Assembly (NCBI GenBank): GCA_018873225.1
Contig: JAEILZ010000003.1
Location: forward strand, 1,550,001 to 1,614,000
DNA from: [Phialemoniopsis] sp. UDSM-2020
Lineage: Eukaryota; Ascomycota; Sordariomycetes; Thyridiales; Thyridiaceae
Direction of reading: 5' to 3'
DNA: 64,000 bases
The notes beneath the pieces were generated by a model. The model saw only the letters and a program-made list of their open reading frames with translations, was not told the origin of the DNA and ran no database searches. Shown here piece by piece: positions 20,074-32,001 of this stretch. Numbering within the stretch: position 1 is the stretch's first letter; every line of letters starts with the position of its first letter. A program made the translations under genes and the position numbers.

Positions 20074-22321
20074 GACTGACGCATGAGCCACAAGGCTAAC
20101 AGAAAGCACGAGGCTGGGGAGTTGTGGCTTGTCTCATACGATCAAGCCTCGATGTTGAGCCACTGACCACAGTAGTTACATTCCAGTCAAACAAAGAGAC
20201 CAGTCACTATCAGTTAGCGGGCCGTGTCCCGACCAGACTCCTCGAGGCTGACTCGAGGCGAGTGACAGTTCACTTGATGGCAAGCCACAACGCTGCGTGG
20301 CTGTCGGTTCTGAAGCTAATCCGCAACCCGATCAAACCTTCCCTGGCGCTCAACCCCATCACTGATCATAAGCTTATCCCAAGCAACTCCATATCTGTGG
20401 CTGCACCTTGGCCATACCGGAGATCCAACGATCCGCCTACTGGGCTCTCCACTTCTTGGCGGGCAGATCAAGGAGCCACTTTGGCTTGCGATACGCCGCC
20501 GTCTCCCATTCTTGCGCTATCCTCGTCTACTGTGATGATAGCTCTCGAGACCAGTACATCATGCCGTGGGAGATTTACACATACTGAGGAGGACAAAGAT
20601 CAACACACCCATTATCGCCAAAGCCTGGCGATCACCTCGTGGTAAGACACGCTATCCCGTCTCGTAGCATCTCACACAGAGAGAGATGATCATCACCACT
20701 ATGGTTTCTCAGCTGGGTCACGTCATCGTCATGAGATTGGCGTTGGTGATAACCACAATCAGAGATCTCTCCCCCAAAACAGTTATCAAGCTTTCTGCAT
20801 CTGTGCAAATGCCCTCCCCTACGTTTACCGCTTTCATCTGAGCTGCAGAATGCGTGCCTGGCACACTAACCAAAAAGAACGCAATGTGAGACATGCTGAG
20901 AGCTATGATAGGTGACTGTGGACACAGCAACATTCCAGAGCCCAAGCCTAGCAAACTTTTGCGGTCGAGGCACTACATCCTCCAAGTCGAGACCTCACTT
21001 TCTGCGCTCGCTAACAGCTGCGATGCCCTCTTACACACACACATCTCGGCTGCTGTCCAGCTGGATACTTTCGGCTCGAGGAAGCACGGCATCACAGGAG
21101 CTAGCTGAGATACTTCTTTTCGCAAGACCATTGTTTCTCAGGTGGTTGGGAGTCTCTGAGCTCATCAGACCCTAGAGCGGGGATATTGCCGTTCAACCCC
21201 AGCTTGCTCACACCCACAGCGGAGAAATACACGGCGTGTGTAGTGAGAGGGCAACGAAGGCTGCTTGTGTTGCATCGGCCGCCATGTCCGTTGGCCCCCT
21301 GGAACGCGGGCAAAGAAGACCGCTGCAACACCTGTCCCTTTAGGGCCCTTAGGCTGTGGTCGTCGGCCAGGGTGCCCTATCGGGCATGCCTACGCCTCTG
21401 GGAAGTGCGCTGAAGCGAGGAGGTGTACCCTCCATCACGGACAGGCTTGCTGCATATCGCCTCGCTGAGAGGGCAGCGCTACTGCAGAGTCTGTACTGCC
21501 GTTGTGCACTATGCCTCTCCTGCTATTTAGCCCACATGGGCTACATTCTCCATCGCACATTGCCCGCTAGACTTATCGATCGCAGAGAGCAGAAGTGAGT
21601 GCGGCGCTATCCGGATCGAGTCGAGGTACTCCTGCTAGCAGACACAGCGGCAGCGAGACCAAACTCTTAGCATGCGGCCTGGGTGTGTACTCTGTCTCTT
21701 GAGCAGCGGGCTAGTACCGATTCGCTCCTAGTGAGAACTCTAATTCCAGAGCATCCTTGCCGGGTCCAGGATCGAATGGCACACCCAGGACCCAGGCCTG
21801 CCATTGGGCCATCGTGTCTCTCCCAGATCAAAAGTCAATCGGACCAAAACTTCTAGACGTCACTAAGCAGCACCCAGTAGGAGTGGTACAGTGACCTCCA
21901 CCACTTTGCTCCCCCGATATCCGTTCCCACCCCTACCTAGAGGGGTCTTGCTCCAGAAGGGGGTGTACCTCTCTACCTCCTGAGGATCCACGGAGATATC
22001 CCGGCTGCTGCTGGTGGGTCTTTCGATCAAGACCACACACCCCCCCTCCACTACCTAGCGCTCCATCCCCAGCCCCCTTAACGACACACCTTTCCGGGAT
22101 CTCGACTGTACACTCCAAAATGGACTAGCAGCCTTGCCCGGCTCTCGTTGTCAGGTGCCATACTGGTCTTGTACTCCCGATCCTTGGACCCAGTCGGTAG
22201 CTAGACTCTTTGACTGGAATGCAGTACCTGAGTGCACCCCTGCACGCAAGCACCATCTCTGCGAGAAGACGTAGTCCTGCCGGCAGGGCCTAGCATACGG
22301 GGCAAAGATCCATCGATCTCA

Positions 22322-22326
22322 TATAA
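22322..22326 (+). promoter_or_regulatory. TATA-like element of the bZIP gene
   Basis: TATAA lies about 40 bp upstream of the uORF start and about 225 bp upstream of the bZIP ATG. The spacing is plausible for a core promoter. Confidence 0.35.
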
Positions 22327-22365
22327 GGTCCCCACGACCCTGCCCAGGACCCGACTTGTGGATAA

Positions 22366-22401
22366 ATGAACAAGATCATCACCTCTTTTTTTGGCATCTG
22401 A
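22366..22401 (+). promoter_or_regulatory. Upstream ORF in the bZIP leader
   Basis: A complete ATG-to-TGA reading frame of 11 codons plus stop (encoding MNKIITSFFGI) lies between the TATA-like element and the bZIP start. The next ATG (22478) is already in frame with the bZIP gene. A uORF here would be expected to lower or condition translation, as for other fungal bZIP genes (inferred). Confidence 0.5.
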
Positions 22402-22546
22402 AGAAGACTCGTCATCCAACTCTTCTCTTACTTTGTCTTCACTCACACACACACACATACAATATCCTCTTTGTGATATGGCCCTTACCTCCAACCTTTA
22501 CCTTCACAACCACTTCTTTAACACAACACCCCTCGCAACCAAGACC

Positions 22547-23492
22547 ATGCCTTCCTCACCTACAAACGAGCCTACCAAGACCACCAAGCGGAAAGGTATG
22601 TGATCATCTGCCTTCCTTGGACCAAGCACATCTTGGGTCCCTCTACCCTTCTCATTGATCTCACATGCTAACATGTCGTCCTCAAGGTACCCGCAGCGTC
22701 TCGACCCTGACGCCCACACAGCTGGCCAGGAAACGTGCCAATGATCGCGAGGCGCAACGCGCCATCAGGGCGCGCACCAAGGAGCACATCGAGAAGCTCG
22801 AGCGCGAGTTGGAGGAGCTCAAGTCTGGCGGCGCGCAGAGCCGCGACGAGGTCGTAAACAACCTCCTCAAGAAGAACCGGGCCATGGAGAAGGAGATCCA
22901 GTTCCTAAGCGACAAGCTGCGCGAAGTTGGCGGCATGCCCACCTCTCAACACTACCCTCCTCCTGGTAAGACATCTCAATGCGCCGAGGAACAATCGAGA
23001 CTGACTAACGGGAAAGCCTATGAAGAAAACATGGCGGGTGCCACCAGCTCTGGCGTCTCAAGCCGGGCCTCGTCTTTCGGCCAGCACTCGGGCGACTTCA
23101 GCAACGCCGTCTCGTACATTCCCACCTCAGAACCCTGCGAGCCGTGGTCTGCTGTCCTCCCCGTCTCTGTGCCCTCGACCGTGTCGAGCCCTTCTTCGAC
23201 TGGCAACGACGAGTATGGCTACATCCCGACGACCGTCGGCCCTCTCCTGGACGCGTCGTGCCTCCCTCCCACGTCGATGCCCTTTGTCAAGGGTCACGAC
23301 AGCGAGTTCGATGACATTGACAGTGGTAAGTCTTCCGTACCGCACTTGGTGTTGCCACGGTCCCACTAACACAACGGTCTACCAGACTCTGGGTTCCCTC
23401 AAGGCCACCCGGCGACCATGGCGCCACACTACGTGACGCAGCAGTCGTGGCCCATGTACCCCGTCTACTATCCCCAGTCGCCTGCGCTCTGA
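22547..23492 (+). CDS. bZIP transcription factor
   Basis: Three exons: 22547-22595, 22687-23325 and 23386-23492, giving 264 aa. Introns are 91 nt (GTATGT, AAG acceptor) and 60 nt (GTAAGT, branch CTAAC, CAG). An in-frame ATG at 22478 would add 23 residues, and the sequence does not settle the start. The basic region is KRANDREAQRAIRARTKEHI, followed by a coiled coil (LERELEELKSGG, LLKKNRAMEKEIQFLSDKL). The usual N-x7-R spacing is not met exactly; the DREAQRAIR pattern belongs to a fungal bZIP group that often carries a DUF3425 tail, which is absent here. The C-terminal half is Ser/Pro/Thr-rich and ends in an aromatic, Pro-rich stretch (WPMYPVYYPQSP), perhaps an activation region. It is nuclear by family. 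It sits alone in gene-poor DNA. Confidence 0.88.
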
Positions 23493-26400
23493 ATTGGGTG
23501 ACGGGACAATTGGCATTACTAAGAGGTCGCATCGAAGCAGCTCTCCCCGAGCCGACGCGTTGTGCGACACCACCATACCGCCACGTCACTCATGTGGCGT
23601 CGTGTGAGGTGTTGAGACGTCGGCTCGCCGTGCGGGGGGAGGGAAGAGAGACATTTGAGAAACGCGGGACCGGCGCCGATCGCGCGCTTACCCAGCCGTT
23701 TGTCTCTTGCATCTCCGACAAGGGCATCCCTTTCTCCCCCAAACCCCGGTGCAAACCATCCGGGCACCAAAAAGAATGCAGATTGCATCGCACAGGGCGC
23801 CACCCGCAGCCAGCTCCCAATCGGCTGCGGCGAGGCTGCTTGCATTGCATCCTGCAGCGCCCGCAGCGCCATGCAGCGCCGCGAGCAGCGCGGCCGTGAT
23901 CTCACACATCTTTGTGGTCGCGCGGCTGCAGAGCGGCAGGGGAATAGCCTGATCTGTCTTGTCTTTGACGTCGCACAAAGACAGGTGGGCGGCGGAGTTT
24001 GTACCGCCTTGCCCATTTTCTGATCGGTCAATTCTCGGGGACGTCGGGGAACAGCTTCTTCTTGATGCGCATCAGAGACCTCTTACTCTTACCAACACCA
24101 ACCAACAACCAACCACTTTGCTTTTTACTTGCTGCAATATTTGTTTTCAGCTTTCCGCCTCGCAATCGCCTTGTTCCATTCCGCCCTCGTTTATCATTCC
24201 TTTTACAGTCACTCGTTTCAGCCTGCTGTATCCAGATCCCCCTTGGATCTTTGCCTGCATTTGAACACCACATTTTCTGTTCTCGTTTGGCTAGGCGCTC
24301 ACGGTGGAAATGCATTCATTTTTGGTGTGGAAACAGTCACACTAGCTGCCCTGGACAGGGCCAATTGGCTTATCATTTTTACTGCATTTTTACTTGTTCT
24401 ATACCTTGTGGAAGGGATCTCCATTGCGTGCACATTTTGGCTTCTTAGAGAGAGGACGGGCAGGCATTTAGACCGGGTCGGGTGTCATTGGCGCTTTTAG
24501 ACAGCAAAACACAATTGGAGCATGTATCAACAGGATTCAAGGTCGCCCTTTTCAGGGATCTTCCTTTTCCTTTTTGGGGGTGGGACTTGAGAGCATTGTT
24601 TTTTTCACACAGAGATACCAGAGGCAGTACCCAAAAAGGGTCGGGACTTTTGCTTTTTTGCGCTGCGCGCGCTGTTTTTGCTCACAGAGAGAGAAAAGCC
24701 ACGCTTCTTCTCAGGTTTTTATTTTTGTTGCTCTTCTATTTAACCACAGAAATTCCTTTTAATTAGGTTGGACTACCACCAGAATTCCAATTCTTTTAAT
24801 CCTTACCAATTCCTGCACTGCTCAAAGGCCTTGGCCTTTTAATACAACAATGGACTGAACAAGGACGCCATTCCAATGCCAGCGTCCAGACCAGACCACC
24901 ACATTGTTCTCCTTCCCCCATATACATACATACCATGCCTGTGCTCGTCCACACACACCCCTCTCCCCAATTTGGAGAGGGAGAACATAGAAAAGAGGAA
25001 ATAAGCAATCGGATCGAGCATTTGCCACGTGCTATTCTGGCTCAAATCTCGCGCGGGAGGAGTGTTTTGGGCATTCCATTGCACTCTAATCATCCTGCAT
25101 GTCTACCTGCACGTGCAATGTAAATGGTATTGCGATGGTGTGCATCTCCATTCCGGGGTTAATCACTTTTCAAAAAGTGCAGATCCCTTTCTCTTTGATG
25201 TCTTCTGGCACCCCCTTCATGTGTCGCTGCATGTGAAGCGCGTGGCCGCCAGATCGACCTCAGATCGCGCGCGTGGCTTTCTGGGCTGCAACACGCAAAG
25301 TGAGGCTGGTGATAGGTTGCTACTCTGGGACTGCAACGGGGAGGGCACGAGGGAGGGAGAGGGGTCGCACAGTGCTTTACTGTGTTTTGGGTCGGTGCAA
25401 GTGACGATGTGGACTCGAAGAGGAGGCGAGAGAGGGAGGGAAGTGTGGGTGTGTGTGTGCTGCGATGAGCCACCGGCATATTCCGTCAAGCACGTTTCTC
25501 GCCTCCTTTTGCACATGCCCACCTAGTTTCTAGTACGCGCACACACATATGCACACGCTAACTCTTGCGCCAGATCCAGTGTCTTGCGCTTCTCTTGATG
25601 TTGGCGAAATCGTTGGCGGAATCGTGATATCGTCTTGTCTGCCTTTCCCCGCAGTCTAGTGAATCATCCTCTTTTTAGGGAACGCTGACTGCCTGACGCT
25701 ACTGGGCTTGATTGAGCACATGCAAAGTTGATCATCGTGTTCTACGCGAAGAGGGGGTGCGATGCGATGGAGCGGCCTCACGTCTCTTGGCTTGGCGTAC
25801 GCCATCTCCATTGCAAGTCTCCCTCGACTGTCTCATGTGTGGGGAGAGAAAAGACAAGACATTGATCTAAACCGCGGGGAAGAATGTCCTGGTCGACAAC
25901 GGTCTGATAGAATGGCCTGGTGCGTTTCACTTGGATGGGAGCGCAGGATATGGAATCTGCCGTGTTGTCGGCAGTCGGTTGTCTCCTAACTCTATCAATG
26001 GCGGCAAGTAGGCTTCATCGCACAGGACAAACTTCATGTCCCCATCACTGTGAGAAACCTTTGTGATAAAGGTGTGCAAGACCGAGAGGCGTAGCCCGTT
26101 CGGAACGCTGCACGTCGGCTAGCTTACCGACTCCCGAGCCACCTCCGGTCGCATGTTGGTGATGTGGCTTACTGATACTCGATCCTGAGCAAACACATGC
26201 TGCGAGTTCAAGGAGAAGGGGTGTGAAGGAACAGTAAAGCAACGATATCCGCATTGGCAACGGATAGGCACAAAGGCATGTTCGGGTCCCAGACATTGAT
26301 CCAGTTTGGCAGATTTTAATCTCGCGAGAGAAGCAAATCGCACATGCAGATTAGGCATGCGAGATGCAGCAGGCATCCTGGGTTGGCAAGGCATTGTGCG

Positions 26401-29272
26401 GAATACACGCGAAATAAAGAGTGTGAGATGTCACATTTCCAACGTTGCAAGGGGTGGAATAAAGGGTACGGTACCGCGTTTCCATCAGCTAAGGTTGCCT
26501 TTCCGTGATAGCGCAGTCGATCTTTATGGTGATCCGCGCTTCGTGAGTGGTTACCATCGAGACACCCCGCCGACCGGCCGGTAGACCGGGCGGCCGGCGG
26601 CGGTTGGCGGCTGGCGAGCGACGTACTACGGAGTAAGGAATGTCGGATCTTCGCGATTGACAGCGATTGTTGTGTCTCTGTACTCGTCCTAATACAGAAA
26701 CGTCAAGATGGATGGTGTGGGCGGAATAGATTGTTGAATGCAGAGATACAGAGCAAGGGCATGTGGTTTGTCGATCGAGCTACCTTTCTGTCGGGTGTGT
26801 GTCGCTGTTATTTACCCAAATAGGGAAATAGTTTAAGGCCTGCTGCAGGCTGCATGCTGTAATGCTCCTTGTCCGAAGAGCAAGATATCTGGGAATAAAC
26901 ATGAGAAAATTGAGTGACTGGGTATGAGTGGCGATTGCCGGTGTAGGTATGGTGCGTCTAGCAAGTTTCCCTGTTCGAAAAGGCATTTGTGTACGTATGT
27001 GTGTGTGCATGCGCGCGCGCGCAAGGGAAGATATCGGGTTCGCTGCAGGGTGATGCTGCTGTGGAGAGCTCGTTTTCTTGAAACGTCCTCTGCTGTGGCG
27101 GTCTGGCTGGCCTGGGGGCGCGCCGTCGCCCATTCCCCCGCTGCGCCAAAGCACCTTGAGCTGTGGAGGGTACGAAAACAAGACGGGGGTAGACGGGAAA
27201 GGGAATAAGGAGGAAACAGGAGGACAGGAAGAGACAGAATGCGGATGGTGACTTAATAAGACAGCATGCCTCCCACGGTGACATCGCCCACCATGCGCAA
27301 GTGCAAAGAAGCCCTTTGTGTCCTCTGGGGGTTAGACTAACAGCCACAGAAGCCCTTAGCTCTAGAACCTGCAGTCTTGATACAGGGGTCATGCCTTCAT
27401 CGTCTAGGCCGTCCTGATTAGCGCGCCCGGCCGGCGATGGCGGCGGTGGATGTCCACCTAAAGATCCTCCCTGGTCACTGGAGCTCCACCCACCCGGCTG
27501 TTAGTTACCAATGCCGGCTGCCGTGCCGGGGCCAGGGTACCTGGCAATTGGCAAGGCAGGGATGCTTGTTTGATCTTGTCTACAAGCAGAAGAAGGTCGG
27601 GAACGACTTACTAAGAGTCCTCGGCCAAGCCTTCGGTGAGCAATGCGAATTGCCAAGACTCAAAATCTGCACACGATGTTACGGAACGAAAAGAATGAGA
27701 TCCTGACAGTCAAGGGAAAAAGTGCGTGAGCACTTGGCAAGGAGAGCCCCCAGTTCTCACAGCGGGTCTTACACACAGTGGGTTCCGCGCAAAGTTGAGA
27801 GTCTGGAGCTTCTTGAGAACCCACCACAACCCCAAGAATACCTTGTTATTAGTGGTTCTCTAGCAATCGGGAGCTTCACGGAAATGATTTTAAGCGAGGA
27901 CTGGAGGCTGCGTGGCGTCGGAGGCAGGACCAGCCGGCGTGGTGATGGCGGATTGTCCGCTTGTTTTTGTTGCTTGTTCATTGTGGCATGGCGTTCGATG
28001 CCGACCCTGATACCTCTTGGGAAGCCAGTTTTGCGCCTCCATGGCCTTTTGGCTCACGAGGCGTTTCTTTTCAACCGGTTTGAAGACGATGAACCCACTC
28101 CGCCAGACATCCGTCGAATGAACGGCCGCCAGCATGGTATGGGAGGCGCACCTGTAGTCTGGTGTGAATAGCCTCGCTGTCGACGGCGCCGTGACGGCGC
28201 ACCGAGTAGCGGCATCACGAAGAATCTGACCTTGGGGATGCAGGCAACTTCTAAGCTCACACCCTCCATGGTAATCTTGAGATATTTTCTTCTCGTTCCA
28301 AAGGAGCGAAATTCCCCATCTGGAAACAGGGTGTGTGCATCCGACGAGCGATCATCAATTGCCAAAAGGAAAGGACGCGCCAAAGGACCCCTACTTTTGG
28401 CGGAATGACGCCGGTCCATTGTCGTCAGGACTGTGGACATCTTGACGTTTCAAGTCCTGCAGGGCGTGCAAGTTCTTGCATCTTCGTGGGCAGACAGATA
28501 GAACAAGAATAAAAAGCAGGGAGTGTGGTGGTATTCCGGCTGGAGACCGGTTCACACACCCTCACGACCGGATATCTGGACATGCGGTGTGTTATGGTTG
28601 TTTTGAAGGACAGGACGGGTCCTGAATAGCTTCAGTGCTCTGGGTCTGTCTAGCCAGGTCAGCGAATGGCACCGGCAGGTGAAAGCAATGGGGGGGAGAC
28701 TAGCCTGGGCCCCGGATCCTTGCATTGCACATGGCGGCGACGCGGCGCGATACGTAATGGGTGTCGGTGTAGCGAAAGCCTCCGCCGGCTCACCGTGCGC
28801 GGGATCACGGCCTTCGACAAAGTACATACTGTGCGACTGGGTGTGCTCTTCGCTTCGCTTCCCGACGAATCATCGTGAAAGGATTGAAGAAATCGAGGCC
28901 GTTGCCTCCCAGAGAAAAGTTCGTGTCTTTTTACCTCTTCACCGTTGGCGACCTGGACCGGCGACTTTCTGGGCGGTCTAAGGTAGTGCGATTGGCAGAA
29001 GGCGAATGGTCAAAGTCATCCGGCATTGGTGAGGAAGAGACACGAGCTTCTGCGTACCATACGAAGCAACATCATGGTGAGCAACTGTCCCAGCCAGATT
29101 TGGTTGCACACCGGACCGGAGAGACACCGTCGGCAAGATCCCCGATTTCAAAACTGCAGGCATCACTGATCCCTGGTGTGACGTGCGATGGCAGGCATTT
29201 GAAGCGCTAGCACCTGCCCGCTGATCTCACTCTTTTGGTTGTGCACACCCCAATCAATCCAAAGCAGTCTTT

Positions 29273-29327
29273 CTTTCCTCTTTCTCGCTTTTCTCTCTCT
29301 CGCCAGGCCAGGCAGGAAAGAGGAAAG
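29273..29327. repeat. 12-bp perfect inverted repeat
   Basis: CTTTCCTCTTTC at 29273-29284 is the exact reverse complement of GAAAGAGGAAAG at 29316-29327, separated by 31 bp. The pair is flanked by direct copies of GTGCACACC at 29241-29249 and 29329-29337. Confidence 0.8.
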
Positions 29328-30135
29328 GGTGCACACCTATGGCATTGGCAGCAAATGAACTACGACGAATGATGATGCCTTCTTGCACACAGAAAATTCG
29401 AGTATCTCGATCTCATGGCTCCCAACCCCGATACAGTTCAACAACGATGGAAAAGACGTCTGCTACTTTTGAACCCTCGATTGACCTCGTCTCGCCAACC
29501 CACCCTCTTCTACGGCCTCCACGTGTGGTGCGTTGTCTGCCACGTTCTCAGCACGTTGGTGGCGAGAAGCCATCATCATCGACAGGATCTCTCGCTCTTC
29601 CCTTTCCATCCATGGTGTTGCGGAATTGAAAGGCCGTTGGGCGCTGCAACGGTACCCGTGCCCCGTTGATCGCCAGCGCCGTCCCGCGTACGGGACAGCG
29701 ACCCGCGTTTGGGCCTCGATTCGCGGACCATGTCTGGGAAGAAGCAGAGAGGAGGAGATGATCCGCATTGAATAACACGTCTTGGTCGATGTCAGGTTGT
29801 TTGTGACAAAGATCAACATGCAGACGCCGTTTCGAGATGAGGAAAGATGAGGATTCAAAGCACAGGGCCACGAAACGAGCTGACTTTACACACACAGTTC
29901 GACGCAGGAGGCCTGCCCGGGGCAAGACAACTGCCGTGCCGCCTCCGCGGAGTTGGTGGTGCAAGTGCTGCTGGTGTATGCGAAATAGAGTTCAACCGCG
30001 CCTGGAAATCATCACTAGCTGCAGCCATGGAATTCTTCTAGAAGCCTGTCGCCATCGGGAACCGGGTCCATGTCTCCTCACTCTGACCTCATCATTTGCT
30101 ACGGATCCTGGCCAGATGGGATGTGAGGGGCAAGA

Positions 30136-30346
30136 GGCTTGCTTACCTGCTGCAAGCCCCTCACTGCGCCGGGCAGTGAGGGAGTGGCTGTCTCACCTCC
30201 AGGCAAGAGCTCGCCGACGACAGCTGTCGATCGCCAATTTGCTCGGCTACCGGTTCCGTGCGGCTCTTATCAACGGTATACTACCTCAAAAGGTAACACG
30301 TCCCGTGTGCATGCATCCCCGTGCCCCGTCCGGTCGTACGGGGCAC
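30136..30346. repeat. Cluster of three perfect inverted repeats
   Basis: Hairpin 1: GGCTTGC (30136-30142) with GCAAGCC (30152-30158). Hairpin 2: CCCTCACTGC (30158-30167) with GCAGTGAGGG (30173-30182), loop of 5 nt. Hairpin 3: GTGCCCCGT (30321-30329) with ACGGGGCAC (30338-30346), loop of 8 nt. All are perfect and lie in DNA with no recognisable gene. Confidence 0.8.
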
Positions 30347-32001
30347 AAGAGATACACCCCTTTGGGGCCGCAGACTTTCTGTGCAAAAGGTAAGCTTTAT
30401 CTCGAACAGTCTAGGCATTGCTGCCGTTTCTCCCCGTGGAAGAAGCCGAACACCGAAAAGAAGACTGCAAAAGGTGGTCATGATAACGACACGGCTCTAT
30501 GTTTGACGTCATGCTCTGGAAGACTACCTGAGATGTGCATGAGCGTGCGCGCGCGTATTGTCCACGAAGGAGCTTAGTTGACAGCAATGATCTCCTCTCG
30601 CAGTAGTTCTCACGGCATGGCCGACTATGTTCTCCTATGCAGATCCATCGATCTCTGATCTCTGATCCTATGGGATGGCATTTGAGAATGCCAGAAGGTA
30701 AAGATGTGGGATGGGGATTTGGAATCCCCGCGTCTCGAGAGCTTCTAGAAGGCTTCCATGGATGGGGTGGATGGGTGGAGGAGTGAATGAGGGGGAAGGG
30801 ACGGCGTCTTTGCACATGTGTTCCTCTCGCGTATCGGTACGTAGAGGGCATTTCAAGATACTCGAGCGATGATCGTTTGCCGAGAGGAGCAAGGTCAGCC
30901 ACGCTGGTCATCCTTGCAAGCTCATGGCGACAACGTGGTCAGCGATGAGGGGGTTGCGAGGAGTGCCTAAGAGACGCGCAAAGGTGAAACTTAATCGTAC
31001 AAGCTTCCTCCCTCACGCTTCCCTTCCGGTGATCATCAAAGCGGGGGTGAGTTTGAGCATGCGTCGCAGGTATGGGGAATCGAGCCAACCCACGCGGCAC
31101 ACCCTCTTTGCTTTCTGGACGATCATCGCCACCGCGGCACGTGGTGTGAATATTCTAGAGGATTTCCTCTTTGAGGTGCAATGATGTGGTGGCTTTCCTG
31201 ACTGCCCTCGTTACGGTTTCCGATATTTGCCCGCTATATCATGTCGACAACTGGGCTAATATTACTTGAGTTTCAATACTTACCACTTACTGACCTGCCT
31301 AATTAAGGAAGCGTGAGGTTAGTGCAACCTTAGCTCTTTGAAGCTTCAGCAGGGCAATGCTACTCAAGCAGTGATCGCAGTATGGGAGCCAACTGTAAAG
31401 CACATGCTGGGCATGTGTGAGGAAAACACCAGTGGATTTGGTCGATTTGGTGAGAGCTGTTGCATCTCCGACACAACACAAGCAGCGAACAAGAGATGCG
31501 CTCTTGGCATCAAATGGAACGTGTTATCCCACTGGGCAAGAATGGGCAGTGGCCCGTAGCCGGTTTGATGGCTAAATGTCGCATGAATGACCTGCAGGCC
31601 AATCACGAGGCCGAACCCCTCCATGCCAGCAGACCTCAGGCGCCCATATCACCAGGGGTCCCTATTAACTGGGCACCATGTGAGGAAGTGATCTCTCTCT
31701 GGTTGTCGTGCATTTAAAGCCCCCAGACCAGAATGCTACCCCAGCTGAACCAGGGTTCAATCATGCCGAGGCCGCACTCGTCGATGGCGACTGGTTGTGA
31801 TGTGCATATGGGTGGCGTTCGCCCTCTTTGCGAATGACACCCTTCGATGGAGGGTTGTAGAGTCGAGATCTATATCTATAGAATAGAACCCACGGTCGAG
31901 GGCTTCAAATGGCTTTCTTTCTGCCTGACTTGCTGTGCTGGACCATCGTAGTAGCTATAGAACTCTGGTAGCCTTGCAACTCAATCACCGCCCGGTGCAA
32001 G

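Larger units (their letters stand above)
19963..22546. other. Intergenic region upstream of the bZIP gene
   Basis: 2.6 kb without a supportable gene. It contains a hairpin just downstream of the pseudouridine synthase stop (20040-20073), a TATA-like TATAA at 22322-22326, a (CA)n run near 22441-22458, and an upstream ORF at 22366-22401. The last ~200 bp is pyrimidine- and CA-rich, typical of a fungal 5' leader. Confidence 0.55.
23493..32001. other. Gene-poor region of 8.5 kb
   Basis: No frame carries a recognisable domain and no spliced gene could be assembled. GCAGCGC-type repeats occur near 23850-23900. The 24.0-24.8 kb stretch is pyrimidine-rich on the plus strand with CCAAC repeats at 24091-24114, resembling a transcript leader. 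Further on are TG/CA and CG alternating tracts (25440-25560, 27000-27024, 30541-30554), a GC-rich patch with an ACCGGCCGGT palindrome (26573-26582), nested repeats at 29241-29337 and a cluster of perfect hairpins at 30136-30346. No tRNA or transposon was found. Confidence 0.55.

Noticed and set aside
20124..20645. 173-codon open frame on the plus strand
   Set aside because: No domain and no splice or start context supporting a gene.
29837..30577. 246-codon open frame on the plus strand
   Set aside because: No domain, biased Arg/Cys composition typical of chance frames, and it runs through the hairpin cluster.
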